NCBI GenBank assembly: GCA_019321725.1
Contig: CM033121.1
Coordinates: forward strand, 10,044,001 to 10,108,000
Direction: 5' to 3'
Source: Paulownia fortunei
Taxonomy: Eukaryota; Streptophyta; Magnoliopsida; Lamiales; Paulowniaceae
DNA: 64,000 bases
Under the pieces are notes generated by a model, which was not told where the DNA came from, did no database searches, and worked only from the letters and a program-made list of their open reading frames with translations. Made by a program: the position numbers and the translations under genes. Below, in pieces: positions 1-12,176 of this stretch. The stretch's first letter is position 1. Each line of letters opens with the position of its first letter.

Positions 1-1200
1 AACTAAACAATCTTACCACTTAGAAACTATAACCGAATATAATCTTCTACGTACCTTTGTTCCACATTTTAAATATATACTAACCTCACTTAATTGATGT
101 ATTATAACTCTTACAATATTTCTCTAAATGTTAGGGATCAATTGCACCATATCTATGTTGGAATATGTTAATGAACCAAATTGGATAGATTCACAACTTT
201 ACATTTTCTTGCCGCCACATTAATTTACATGATGATTTTGACACCCTTAGACATATTCATTCACTCTCCAATTTTTATCACACTTAGCTAACATAAAAAA
301 TAATGTAACCATGTCATAGAATGGCTAAAACTCATGGATATATCTTCCTGAGTTCAGCTGCCTTCACAGTATACTGAAATAGATTTTTTCTACCTTGATA
401 GTTTTACACACTTCATGACATTAATGGTTTTGGCACCCTTAAGTATATTCAATCACTCCCAAATTTTCACCACACTTAGATAACATATACAAAGAGACAA
501 CCAGGTCATATTCTTGCAAAAATAATGGATTTAATGCCATAAAACCAGTCCCCTTCACATAGGATAGAATGTGAAATTTGATGGAGATAGTTCTGAACAT
601 CTCTTTAATTATCATGCCATACTGCAATTTCTAATCGACGAAAATTTATTCCAATACTCTTAAATCATACATGAACATGTATATGATGATACCTATAGGT
701 TTTATTCAACATACCATACACTTTTGAAGCCTAAAATACAAGAATACAACAAGGTGATAGTTTCTAGCACAAGTGTTTTCTATCAAATATTTGCAACCAA
801 AAACCCTTTCTTTGTGCACCAATGCCTATCTAATAACATCCTAACACATTTATAAATAATATTCAAAGCTTAATAAGCCAATAAACCTCAAAATAAATCT
901 GAAAGTCATGCCAAACCTGTAGGTCAAGCTCACCTTGCAATAGTTTTCTACTTGAACTTGTTTATTTATCCTCCCATTTGCTTGTTTTGCCTCCTTTTTT
1001 GGTTTAAATCACTTAGGACCTATTTAGAGAGGTTTTGATATGTATTTGTAGCTAAAATAGTGCAGAAGAAGGTTCAAGTCGTGGCTATTAGCTTAAGAGT
1101 GAAGAATAGGTTGAGGTACTAGCTTGAAAAGTCTAAGCATGAGGTGGTATAAGTTTGAGGTGGCATGTAGTGGTAAAATCTGATTTTCTCCCTTATCTTG
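1..1200. repeat. Decayed LTR-like repeat, inverted relative of 22860-23700
   Basis: No reading frame is supported. Read on the minus strand the stretch follows 22860-23700 in the same order: a segment rich in CCACCTCAA words (1075-1190 here, 22890-22960 there), then an AAACCTCT-bearing segment, then an AT-rich middle, then a block containing GGGAGTGATTGRATAT. That last block occurs twice here in direct order (about 203-300 and 415-495), so an internal duplication of about 210 bp exists. Length, AT-richness and scattered occurrence suggest an old LTR, but no terminal TG/CA pair was found. The element class is inferred. Confidence 0.5.
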
Positions 1201-1762
1201 CAGCTCTAATATTGTGTGTCTCACCTATTTTTATTTAGTTGCAACCTATCTTAGTCACCATTCATTCTTATAGGTAATTCTTATGCCCGTTCATTCGATT
1301 TCCAAACCGATTGACATCCGATTCTTAAATGATTGTCTAGTTTGCATTTCTAAAATCATATGCACATATGAACCTTGTATTATGATACTTAAATCACATT
1401 ATATCATGTCCAATATTCCAAGTATGTTAATCCATGGATGTATACTTTTAAAACACTTCAATCTAATTAAATCGAATCATATTAGCTTACTAGTAATACC
1501 TTTAACTACTTCTAAAATTATAACATATAACCTATGAATATCCAATAGATTGACCAATCTATTCTTTCTCTTATCTAAATATTGAATTTCTTACTTAGGT
1601 TATAAGATTTCAACCACTAATATCATGTGACAGCATTAGAGGTCTAACGATTAAGAATGCTATATAAGATGCCATGTAAATATTAATATAAATTAGCATA
1701 TAAGTAGCATATAATGCATGAATTACATTGGCCAAATAAGTAGTGTGAGACTTGGTTATTAC
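1201..1762. other. Unassigned AT-rich stretch
   Basis: Only short chance reading frames are visible. I see no RNA gene, no terminal repeats and no similarity to the rest of the window. It ends where the gypsy-derived duplicated block begins. Confidence 0.4.
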
Positions 1763-1820
1763 AGGTTGACTCCCATTAAGCGATTGGTTTAATATCCTCA
1801 GCCTGATATTGTCTCCTTCA

Positions 1821-2135
1821 TCACTCATCAACATATGTTGCTAAAGCCACCATCCATCCAATCACCATCTTATAATTTAGAAGCACCCAAATAAGTTTAT
1901 CTGCTTGTACTTGAGTGAGGTGTTTAACAATGCTGACTAGTGGTATTTCTTTATCACTCAAGTAGACATATTTAAGATGGTTCGAGATTGGTTTAAGATC
2001 CATTGTAGGTGTCTGCACCACAGAAGGTAGAAGCCTCTCATTAGATATTAACAATTCAACATAAGAGACATCATACCTTGACTTTTTTGGCAATGAATCC
2101 AGCCCTATTACATCATTTTCCACATCCCCCAACAT
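1821..2135 (-). pseudogene. Gypsy pol fragment: linker and start of reverse transcriptase
   Basis: A 104-codon frame carries the region joining protease to reverse transcriptase in Athila-like gypsy polyproteins: a LKYVYLS segment, then a helix with QADKLIWVL, ending at IGWMVA, where the RT domain should begin. The YxDD core never appears because the frame runs into pol-end sequence. It cannot encode an active enzyme. The homologue at 59452-59754 differs by scattered substitutions. Confidence 0.75.
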
Positions 2136-2237
2136 TTACATATCCAACTTCTTTTCTTTCAAATTCTCCATAAAGAGATGTTTTTGTAAAGTAACATCTA
2201 CCTCCACTCTATCCTTGCCAGTGAACTCAAGCATTTG

Positions 2238-2507
2238 TTATGATTTTAGATTAATAATGTCAACTATAGAAACAACATTCACGTCACTATGATATCTCAT
2301 GGCTTCAAAAATATTATATTTTATAACCTCACCATTAAACTCCATAGTAAAAGTGCCATCATGAACATAAATTTTAGTTTGGGTTGTTTCATGAATGGTC
2401 TTCCCAAAAAAATATTTGTAGAAATTAGGGCATGTGTCATCCATCTTAAGAACACAAAAATTAGTAGGGAAAACTAATTCATTCATCTGCACAGAAACAT
2501 CTTCCAC
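2238..2507 (-). pseudogene. Gypsy aspartic-protease-region fragment
   Basis: An 89-codon frame resembles the retropepsin-like part of plant gypsy pol: an opening with QMNELVFPTNF, then FGKTIHET where intact elements have a GRPF-type segment, then VHDGTFTMEFNGEVIKYN. Stops separate it from gag upstream and RT downstream, so it is a remnant. The second copy at 59849-60121 is very similar. Confidence 0.75.
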
Positions 2508-3948
2508 AACCCCTATTGGATATACAGTATATCTATCAATTAATTATATGATAACACCAATTTCTTTTAAAGGTCCTAGATTTAGAGAAGCATAAATAGA
2601 ATATATCATAACATTAACATGCATTTTTCAAACTGGTCTTATAAATGGTACAAGGAATTGTAAAAGTGTCTAGATCCTTACACTTTGGAGGGAGTTTTCT
2701 TTAAAGAACCACAAAATATTCTTCCCTACACTTACTTTTTCATCCCCCTTAACTTCCATTTGTTAGTGCATAGCTCTTTGAGAAACTTAGTATATCTAGG
2801 CACCTGTTTGATCTCATCAAGAATAGGGATGTTTACCTCTATTTTTCAAAAAGTCTCAAGGATCTTCTTTTATTGCTCATTTTTCTTGGAATTTGCTAAC
2901 CTGCTAGGATAGATGAAATGTATTACATAAGTATGAGAAAGATGTTTAGGAGTAGTTACCGACTTTGGATTCTCCTTAGGATGAATAGTCTTGTCAACAA
3001 CTTTTTTATTTTGAAGAGTTATGATCGAATTAGCCTTCTTGATTGAATTTTCACTTGAAGAAGAAACATGACACTGAGTGGAAGGATTAAGTTAAGGTTG
3101 AACAGAAAATTTACCTTTTTCATGAGTATGCAAAGAGGTTGTCAATGTTGAAAGTATGATTTTGATCTCAGTGATGGCTTGTGAAGTCTGGTTATTGATA
3201 TTTGTTTGTATATGCATAAATTCTTGCAAATTTTCCTCAAGAGATTTTGTATATGGAACTGGATAAGAAGAAAAGTTTGGTGGCTTTTGTGAATGTAGCG
3301 GTTGGGCACGGTTCTCATCTCGCCAATTAAAATTGGAATGATTTCTCTATTGTGGATTGTAAGTTATGGAGAATGAAAAGGCTTTTTGAATGTGTTCATG
3401 ACATTTGTTGTATGATAAAATATTCAGACATTCATTGATGGAGTGTCTCATAAGCTCACAAATGCTATAAATTTCTTTATCTTGCACATATATGATTTTC
3501 TTTACTTTTTAAAGTTACATGGCTTCAACTTTTCTTGTTAAACTAACAATCCTAACATTTAGATCATCTTTTTGACTAAAGTAATATATTTCTTTATTAC
3601 TATTAGCAAGATTAGATATAATAAAACCTTCAAAAGAATTAACATGCTATGATTGAAAGTTTTCTGCCAAATGGTCTAGATATTCTATGGCTTGATCAGG
3701 TTCTTTATTAAGAAAATCACCATTAAACAATGTTTCAAAAAATTATTTTATTTTAGGAGTTAAGCCTTCATAAAAAAAATTAATTAAGTGACATTTTTTA
3801 AAACCTTGATGTGGACATGAATTTAACAAATTTTCAAATCTGTTCCAATATTAAAAGAAAACTTCAATAGAATTTTAAGAAAAAATTTGATTTGTCTTTT
3901 CAAATCATTAGTATTATGAGTTGGAAGAACTTTTTTAAAAAATTCAAC

Positions 3949-4164
3949 TTACATTTCTTGCCAAGTGCCAACTAACCTAAGTTTTAAAGAGTTAAGCCAA
4001 GTTTTCGCTTTGTCTTTTAAAGAAAAAAAAAATAATTTGAGTTTAGCAATCTCATTTGTACAAGTTTGATCATTAAAAGTGGCATATACTTCATCAAATT
4101 CTTTCAGATGCAAGTAAGGGCTTTTAGAGTCTAAATAATAGAAATTAGGAAGTAAAAGGATCAT
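3949..4164 (-). pseudogene. Gypsy gag (retrotransposon capsid) fragment
   Basis: A 71-codon frame shows the plant gypsy gag core: SPYLHLKEFDEV, then LKLFFFSLKDKAKTWLNSL, then GTWQEM at the end. It lies 300 bp inside the primer site, the expected place for gag. Only the middle of the capsid domain is open; sequence on either side is frameshifted. This region is deleted from the second copy of the composite. Confidence 0.8.
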
Positions 4165-4476
4165 ACTTAGCTTGAATTGAAAGTTATTTGCATTGAGAAG
4201 GAAAATGAAACAAGAAAGAGAAGAATTTCGAGGAGGTTACAAGTAATAATGCATGCTACGCACTTGTTGATTCTTATTTTTATCCTAAACACTTTCATTT
4301 TCAGTCATGGTGGAAATGTGTGGAGGTGACTCAAACAAATTTTCAAATAAAATTTTAGAATTATTTCTAACTAAACGATGAGAATTATGATTACGATACC
4401 ATATAAATATATAATCACAAAGAAAATAAAGACACAATAGGAAAAATATTTACAAATCTGAATACTTACCTTGCCT

Positions 4477-4494
4477 TCTCCGGCAACGGCGTAA
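4477..4494 (-). other. Gypsy primer binding site (tRNA-Asp type)
   Basis: The minus strand carries a version of TGGCGCCGTTGCCGGGGA, the primer site complementary to the tRNA-Asp 3' end used by Athila-type gypsy elements, with a few substitutions at the ends. It sits immediately inside the LTR and fixes the element's orientation. Confidence 0.75.
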
Positions 4495-4496
4495 AA

Positions 4497-6451
4497 AACT
4501 TGCTACAACTTTAAGGTTGCAAAACAAAGTGCAGGTTATGTCAAGTAATAAATTTCTCAAGAGTCCGAGGTTGATCCATAGGGAAGTTGTTTAAAGTTTT
4601 TGGGTTTATATTTCTTAAAAGATGGACTGAATATAGTTTAGATTATAAAGAAAAATTTATACTATAACAAAGAAATCAAAGTAAAAAAAGTATTGAGTAT
4701 TAGGGATCCGCTCTTGATTTTTAGATAGAGGAATGATTATTTATTATTTTTTTACCTCTTTTAAATGTCACTATTGGAATTCATACATAATGAAGGTTCC
4801 AATAGGAAGATATTATCAAATAGCTCATGCATTAAGGTAATCATGATATTGTCTTACTAATTGTAAATTATCTCCTTACACCAATTATTGTTTATGGGAT
4901 CAAGTATTTATGCACACATTTGTCTATAACAAATTAGGTTTCATATTAACAGTTGATGTAGTAGAGCTGTACATCAAGCTAAATGAACCCAAGTATTTAT
5001 TGTGCTATTGGTGATACAAAATCAAGAATCACCACTAAACAACAAGGGATTTAACTCCAACACTTATTTAAGGGATTAAGTATTTATGCACACCTTTATC
5101 TATAACAAATCAATGTTTCACATTAGTAGTCGGTGTAGTAGAACCGTACATCAAGCTAAATGAACTCAAGTATTTGTTATGCCATTGGTGATACATAAAT
5201 CAAGAATCACCACTAAATAAAAAAGGTTTTAACGTCAATACTTATTTATGGGATTAAGTATTTATGCATACATTTATCTACAACAAATCAATGATTCATA
5301 TTAGCAATCGGTGTAGTAGAACTGCACATCAAGCTAAATGAATTCAAGTATTTGTTATACCATTTGTGATACATAAATCAAGAATCACCACAAAATAAGG
5401 AGGGTTTTAATAAAATAATAATACAACACACCTGAATTATGCACCTTTTTAATTGTTTCTCTTCCTCTATCAAGAAGTTCACCATTTTTCCTCAACTAAA
5501 TAAAATTTAGAAAGATGTAATGAAAGTAGAAAAGACTAAAAATAAAAGAAAAACTAAAGAATGTATTTATATTACTACTAGAAAACTTACCCCAAAAAAA
5601 GACAACAACAAAACTTTCTTTCCCCCTCTAAGGATTTTTATGTGTTTTTTTGCATATCTTCAATGATATCCAAGAGTCTCTATTTATAGTAGAAGAGTGT
5701 GTAAACTGACATCTCCAAATTCACTCCAAATGCACTCCAAATTAACTTTAAATGTTCCCTAAATTCACATATTCTTTTTAGATCTGAATTTATCATATAA
5801 TTTCTTCATACAATCAACTGATTTTAGAAAAGTAATCAACATAAAAGTTGTAGATTTGTCTGTTATCTTCATTTTTCAATTTGAATCATCTAATTTCAAC
5901 TATTAGGAAGAACGTTATGCTTGATTTAAGAAAATATATCAGCATAAATAGATCCTTTCCAATACACACATTTGGAGGAATTTTCTATTATAACCAATAT
6001 TGAATTAAGTCGAGCTTTTAACAGAAAAATTATAGTTCTATCTCTTGACTTTCAATGAAGTAAGATTTGGGTCCATAGGGTTTTTAAACATGGAGTTAAT
6101 ACAACAACTATACAAGTCTGAAAACATGCTTATTTTGAATTTAATGTAAGCTCAATAATCACTTACAAAGTCCAAGTGATTTCTTGCATATATTTTGATC
6201 TACACATAATGGACTTAGGTAAAAATGACTATTTTTTTCTAATTGTGATGCTTATTTGATCTAATAAAATATTATCTCCCAACTTCCTTACGAAATGTGT
6301 TGTTTTCTTTGGTTTTATTTTGGCTTTTTTTACATCTTTTTGTTCATTGATTCCCTAACACAAAAAATTAAAAAAACTATAATATTAACAAGAATAAAAC
6401 AAGAAAAATATAACGGATCTGATAAAAAAATGTTAAAATATGCACTTATCA
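4497..6451 (-). repeat. Gypsy 5' LTR with internal tandem repeats
   Basis: The LTR is about 1.95 kb. On the minus strand it starts with TGATAAGTGCATATTTTAAC at 6451, a common start for this clade, and ends beside the primer site near 4497. Sequence beyond 6451 is copia RT coding sequence, so this is a true insertion boundary. The second copy keeps the same boundary at 62389. Confidence 0.7.
4879..5410. repeat. Three tandem units of about 178 bp inside the gypsy LTR
   Basis: The landmark GGGATYAAGTATTTATGC recurs at 4896, 5072 and 5250, spacings of 176 and 178 bp. Each unit also holds ATCAAGCTAAATGAA and AATCAAGAATCACCAC in the same order. Divergence between units is moderate, so the array is older than the composite duplication. 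The second copy of the composite keeps only the last two units (61005-61320). Confidence 0.85.
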
Positions 6452-7508
6452 AGTGGCGAAAGGCTATACTTAGAAAGATGGGCTCGATTATGAGAAAACC
6501 TTCTTGCTTGTAGCTATGCTTAAATTCATCCGCATAATGCTCTCCTTTGCTGTGAACCTAGATTATGACATATGACAAATGGATGTCAAGATAGCCTTTC
6601 TAAATGACTATCTTGAGGAAGATATCTACATATAACAATCAGAGGGTTTCAAAGCATAATGCTAAGAGCAGAAAATCTGCAAGTTGCCGAGGTTCATTTA
6701 TGGACTAAAGCAAGCCTCTAGATCATGAAACATAAGACTTGATGGGATGATTAAATATATGTTTTTTTATCAAAATATTGATAAACCTTGTGTATATGAT
6801 AAAAATGTGGTCTTCTTGGTAATTTATGTAGATGATATTCTACTCATTAAGAATGATGTAAAAATATTATCTAATATCAAGGACTGGCTTGCCAAGCAAT
6901 TCCAAATGGAAGATTTGGAAGAAGAAAATTATATTCTTGAGATTCAAATTGCAAGAACATAATGTTGCCATTATCTCAGACATCTTATATTGATAAGATA
7001 GGGACAAATTCCCTATGCTTTACCTTATGTATGCCATGTAGTGTACAAGGCTAGATATTTGTTATGCAAAGGGATAGTTGGTCATTTCCAGTCAAGTTTA
7101 TGATTAAATTACAGAAAAATGGTAAAGAATATTCTCAAATATCTTAAGAAAATGAGAAATTATATGCTAGTGTATTTAGGTGGACACCTGAATCGCCTTG
7201 GATATACTGATTTTGATTTTGATTTTGATCGGAAAAGGATAGTTGAAAATCAACCTCCGGATTAGTGTCTACTAAGAGTGGTAAAGCCATAGTTTGGAAC
7301 AATGTTAAAGTAGTAAACAATCTAGCACTGATGATTCAATCTTAGAGGCTGAATACCTAATAGCTTGTGAAGTGGCTAAAGAAGCAGTTTGGCTTAAGAC
7401 TCTTTACTAATTTGGAAGTTGTTCCAAATATAATAAAATATTTAAGAGTCAAATGTTAGTACTAGGACTTAGAGACATGTCTCACTTGCTTTAGGACAAG
7501 TGGGAGAT
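6452..7508 (+). pseudogene. Ty1/copia pol 3' part: RT and RNase H
   Basis: Broken coding sequence of a copia reverse transcriptase and RNase H. Visible in order: a shifted FDYEETFS segment (6484-6512), DVKTAFLN-like sequence, FIYGLKQAS-like sequence, the catalytic YVDDILL (6826-6846), and a LAKQFQME...LEEENYIL segment (6883-6945). Further on are a GYTDFDFDFD-like RNase H start (about 7200) and an EAEYLIACE-like segment (about 7350). Several frameshifts and stops are present. It ends at a purine-rich tract before the LTR. The 5' part of pol is not present: the gypsy insertion starts at its left edge. Confidence 0.85.
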
Positions 7509-9170
7509 TGTTAGAGATAGTGCCCTAAAAGTATGTAATAGTACATTAATTGTTGAATTAATAAAATACTATTTTATACTTATTTTTATGCATATTAGTA
7601 TGCTTATTAATATCAGAAAATCCCTATTTATTTATATAATTATAATTTTAGTATATAAGTATTATATACGAGAGGATTAAGATTATGAATAATAAATAAA
7701 TAGTCCATAATAAAATTTATTAAAGTTGGAATCTTTAATTAAATTATTATTAGTGCGATCCTTTAATATTAAGAATGTAATGGTCTTATCCGGACTATTG
7801 TGGTGACATCATAATGAAGATATTTTATATAATGTGATTATATAGGATTGGACCACATGTAATTTAAATTTTCATATAATTTTTGTTGTTTTTTAAAAAT
7901 TCAAATAACAGAAATAGATTATCATATATAGGTTGATCTTAATCCTAAGTAGTTATAGACTCTTTTTTATTTCATTATAATCTTTGATTTATTCGTTAAA
8001 TATTTATTAGTTAGCGTTCCAAAATACTTGTATTTTGGGATCACATTGGGATTGGTAGTTTGGAATATAACTTACAGATATAAAATTCATACCTTCTCGA
8101 GGGAAATAATAAGACAATTCCCTTTATTAGTTATATCTAAACTGAACAATAGAGCGCTCAACTTTATAACTTGGTTCACTATTGAATTAATGGTAGACAA
8201 GAAACAAGAGATAATTAGAGAGGTTAACAGAAAACTTAACTCTAATTATGAATTATCTACGGAGGTTCAAATCATATAAAATAATTATACCAATGGACTA
8301 CTCATTGTTGATGAGAGTAAATTATTCTAAAATTACAAGAGTGCAACTCTAGAATCTTAGTGGAGTAATCTTAGATTAATGAATTAGATGAATTAAATAA
8401 AGAGTTTAATTAATTATTGTACTTATTGGAGCTTGTAATTATAGGTCCATAGGTCCCCAATCCATCTTCATAAACACTGAAATTGATTTTATGCAATAAA
8501 TTTATTTTGTACTTGTAATTGTAGAAAATTAATTTTTAAATTGGGTGTTAATTATAAATATCAAAGATTGTTGGGAATATATGATATTGTTGGTAATAAT
8601 AAATACGAGATATTTATTTCTATTACTATCTAGAATTAAAAATTCTAGATAATTATAATAGGAAGGTTAGTGATAACTTTCCTATCATATCAGGGTCAGC
8701 CTATTAGAGTTCGAAGAGGAATAGAAAACTAGGATTCAATATCTATAAAATAGAATGTCTCATTTTCTCTCTCATAAGACGCATTATTTCTAGAGAAAAG
8801 TTCTCCAGACTTTTGCTGAATTTTTCCTTCCCTTCCCCTTAGCTAAGTCTTGTGATTTCATGAGTTAAAAATATTATAAAAAAATTATGCAGTATAACTT
8901 AATTTAGTGTTAAGAATGCCCACTTGTTCCCATTGGTGTGGAGGCTTGGATTGGAAGACCTTGGTGATTCAATCAGATTGAAACTTAGTGAGAAATGTTT
9001 GAAGATTCAGAAAGCATCATTAGAAAAAAAGAATTATTTTTTCTATTAGGTTATATTTTTTGAAACTCTCCTTAATATAATTGTTATATTTTGTAGAACT
9101 AATTAAAATTCATATTAATATAACTACATTAATTTTGTAAAAAATTTTGTTGCCTGATACCACGTATTTC
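7509..9170 (+). repeat. Copia 3' LTR (right end unresolved)
   Basis: The LTR starts TGTTAGAGATAGTGCCCTAA directly after the polypurine tract GACAAGTGGGAGAT (7495-7508), the usual copia arrangement. A TATA-like TATAAAATAGAAT at about 8743 followed by a pyrimidine-rich leader fits a U3/R boundary. I could not place a CA end or a target duplication, so the right edge is approximate. The second copy (62931 onward) has lost the first 780 bp of it. Confidence 0.65.
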
Positions 9171-9381
9171 CTTGCGTCTCGATTTGATCAGGAAATAAAT
9201 AAAAAAAAATTATTCAATAAAATTATTTCCAATAGTAGTTTAGTTATGAGTGGATGAAAGATTCCGTAAACTTTCAATATGGAATGGAAGGCTCCAAGGG
9301 AAAAAAATTCCAAATAATCAAATTATTTTTTGGAATTCTCCCCAACCAAACACCACCTTAGTGTGCCAATTGGGTGCTAGT

Positions 9382-9428
9382 TGTGCACATGCACATAGCA
9401 TGCACATGGTGGCGCATGCATGTGCACA
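9382..9428. repeat. 12-bp inverted repeat in alternating purine-pyrimidine tract
   Basis: TGTGCACATGCA (9382-9393) is matched by its exact reverse complement at 9417-9428, and most of the 23-base spacer also alternates purine and pyrimidine. It could extrude as a hairpin or adopt Z-form. No gene is attached. Confidence 0.8.
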
Positions 9429-10402
9429 TCTTTTAGTAGGAGGGAAATTTTTTTCTTCTTTCAAAATATTTCTTTGTTCATTTAAAAAAATCCATAATTA
9501 TGGAGTTTTGAATTTTTTCTTCAAAACTATTGAAACATATTCATCTTATGGATATTAAATTTCTCTTAAAATTATGTCCGAACTTATCCATTACATGGAT
9601 TATAATTATTTCTCTGTATGTTAAAATTTGAGGCTCCTAAAGAGACCTTAGCAAAAATTTAATTCTAGCTCCAAATGGGTCAAATCATATTATCATCTTT
9701 ATGATTATATTTGATTATCATTTAACAATATTTAACTCCACTATATAAAAATTGTTGCAGTCTAAAATTAATTAAATCATTTGAGAATTTCCTTTCTTTG
9801 ATTATTTGCAATTGGCCCCACAATGAGATACTTGTGACAAATAAAATTATACCACTATAATTTTTTTCTCCCCTCTTATTCTAAAATTTTGATTTGCCTT
9901 TGCTCAAATATTTCATATGAAAATTATGTTTTCATATAAACTAAGTTAGGATATGTTGGGCTGAGCTACGACATGCTTTGCCTAGATACGAATACGGATT
10001 ATTTTAGGGAAATAATTGAAAAAGTCTTCTACATATACAATTCTCCAAAAGCCAATCTTCAAGGAGACTTATAGCAGTTTAATAAGAAAAAAAGGATGGG
10101 ATTTATAAGGTAACTACCTCTTTTTTTTTGCAATATTAATAAGTTATCTTATATCTAAACTACTCAAAATTTCTTTGATATCTTGATATCTTTATGATAT
10201 CAATTTCTAACTTGGGCATGTTGTTTTGTAAATTGAAGATTAGAGGTAAGAATATAGATTCTCGATAAAAGTCACGTGGAAATTGTAAGGTTATTGATGC
10301 TTATTTTTGTATGCTCATAGAGATTGAGTGGAATGGGTTTATTATGGACTAAAGTAGAATATTTATTCTCCACATTTTAATACTAAGGATAGTTCATCTA
10401 GG
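9429..10402. other. Unassigned AT-rich stretch
   Basis: No gene, RNA or terminal repeat is supported. It could hold the 5' UTR or terminal repeat of the MULE whose coding part starts at about 10403, but I could not identify a MULE terminal inverted repeat. Confidence 0.3.
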
Positions 10403-10596
10403 CCAGCATATCTACTTTCATTCAACCTAAAGACAGATATGGAGGACCCAAAATTTGTGGATGGGCTATGTTTCACTTGCATTGATATATTTAAAATAGT
10501 TGTGAGAAGGCATTCCATAAAACATGGAAAAACATTTTATTTGTAAGAAATGAATGTGGTACAGTTAAAGTTAAGTGTAAGAATGATCTTTGTGAG
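10403..10596 (+). pseudogene. MULE (Mutator-like) transposase, N-terminal part
   Basis: The frame reads through TDMEDPKFVDGLCF and a following VRRHSIKHGKTF helix, then after a one-base shift near 10540 through NECGTVKVKCKN. This is the N-terminal MuDR/MULE domain (plant MULE proteins have a MEDPxFxxGxxF...REYSIxxGR pattern) leading to the first zinc-chelating cysteine. It stops at 10596, where the LINE is inserted, and resumes at 30908, 20.3 kb away. Confidence 0.75.
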
Positions 10597-11102
10597 AAGA
10601 AAGAGATCTCAGTCAAGTCAGGTTAGAGAGAGAAGCTCTCAACTTAGAGAGAGAAATCTCAAAAAGTTGTCTGCCTGCTACAGTAACCTCTTAGGTTGAA
10701 AATTTAAAAATTTTCAAAATCTGCTTTTTCGCCTACGAAAATTTTGAATTCTGCCAAATTTTTGATTGATTCATAGCATTTCAGAGTTGTTCATTCCACA
10801 GGTTCTTGCTTTCTGCCGAAAGACATGGTCCACTTTTTAGTTTTTTTTTTCTTTGCCTTCTTCAACTTGATAGGTAGAAGAAAGCAAATGAAAAGAAATT
10901 TTAGTCTCCTCAAAAGCATTTTTTAGAAGGTAAGGATGATTTTTATTCTTCTTTGTAGCCATTTCCAAAGGCTTTATGGGAAGAACTTAACCAGGATTTG
11001 ATGACATCACCTAATGTATCTCGCACACTAGGTGAAACATATATAAAATCTAAGTGCTCTCCTAAAGTTCCTCCAGTCATAGACTCTATTTAGGAAAAAC
11101 AG

Positions 11103-11810
11103 ATGGATTCCAGTGCGAAAGCTCCATGGGTCATCAGCCTTTTCAAAGATAGCATAAACCACAATCAAGGACTGAAGCTCAATACTTGCAAAAACCAGCT
11201 AGATGAAGTGGCTTTGGAGGCACAAGATATTGATGATGTTGAAATAGTGTGGGGATACTATCTTGTTGGATACTTTGCTGTCAAATTTCCAAGAAAAATA
11301 GGACTTTTGCAACTATGTGATTCTTGGAAGATCAAATACAAGTATTTTGCTTATTCAAGTAGATGGCTTCTTTTTAAATATGAGAATGAGGCTGATAGAG
11401 ATAATGTGTTAAACGGGGGACCATACTTTATTTTTGGGAGACCTTTATTGCTGAAAACCATGCCCCCATGTTTTGAATTTGATGATAAGGGAGTTAACTC
11501 CATGACCATTAGGATTAATCTACCAGGATTGCCTTTTGAATGTTAGAATGCAACTGCTTTAGAGAAGATCACTTCTAAAGTGGGCAAACCAATATTGATG
11601 GATAAACTCACCTATGTAAATGAGAGATTATCATATGTTAGGTTTTAGTTGAAGTAGATGTTTCAAAGGAGCTGTTCGATCTATCCGTGTGAAACTACCA
11701 ACTGACAAGATTAAAGACCAACAAGTGGTTTATAAATTTAAACCAAAAATTTGCTCAACTTGTAAAATGTTTGGCCACTCAACAATGGGTTGCAACATAA
11801 ACAAATAAGC
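11103..11810 (+). pseudogene. LINE ORF1: DUF4283 nucleic-acid-binding protein with zinc knuckle
   Basis: 147 open codons from the ATG at 11103 give the DUF4283 fold of plant LINE ORF1, with VGYFAVKFPRKIGLLQLCDS and then YFIFGRPLLLK. A TAG stands where these proteins have the tryptophan of a LPxEYWN-type motif. Reading continues with TYVNERLSYVRF, and after a frameshift a CCHC knuckle CSTCKMFGHSTMGC (about 11757-11798). The protein would bind the element's RNA. As it stands it is truncated. Confidence 0.8.
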
Positions 11811-12176
11811 AAAGTGAGTGAGGAGGAACCTAGTAAGAAAGACTGCCCTGCAAGCCCTCAAAATGCAGTTGCTATTAAAAAAACCATAATTAAGGCATTA
11901 CATCTAACCAGCAGTTGAAACCAAGCTTGGAATCATTCTCAATTTATGAGGAATAGTAGGAAGCAGATCTGGGTGAGCCCTTTAAGGAGGTTGCCAGTAA
12001 GAAGAAATGAACAATACCCCAATGAACTGCCCCCACATGTGGATAAGGAGAAATAGATAGACCAGCAACATGTCGATGTAGTGAGGCTAAAACTCAACAA
12101 ACTTGTAGTGCAACATGCCACAACTACGAACAAAGATAAAAACAAAGGGCAAGCCTTTCTTATATCATTATAAAGT

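Larger units (their letters stand above)
1763..6451 (-). mobile_element. Ty3/gypsy deletion derivative, copy 1 (5' LTR, PBS, gag, protease, RT start, pol end)
   Basis: Read on the minus strand: a 5' LTR (about 6451-4497), a tRNA-Asp-type primer site, gag and protease fragments, the start of reverse transcriptase, and then directly the GCTTAATGGGAGTCAACC-type sequence (1763-1785) that normally follows the pol stop in Athila-like elements. Most of RT, RNase H and integrase is absent, and no second LTR is found. The element sits inside the copia RT region (6452 onward). The other composite copy (59373-62389) shares both the insertion point and the missing pol, so both events predate the duplication. 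Clade is inferred from the primer and the pol-end sequence. Confidence 0.8.

Noticed and set aside
9155..9162. TGATACCA (also 63789-63796) as a minus-strand initiator-Met primer site
   Set aside because: No LTR end in CA lies next to it in that orientation and the match is only 8 bases.
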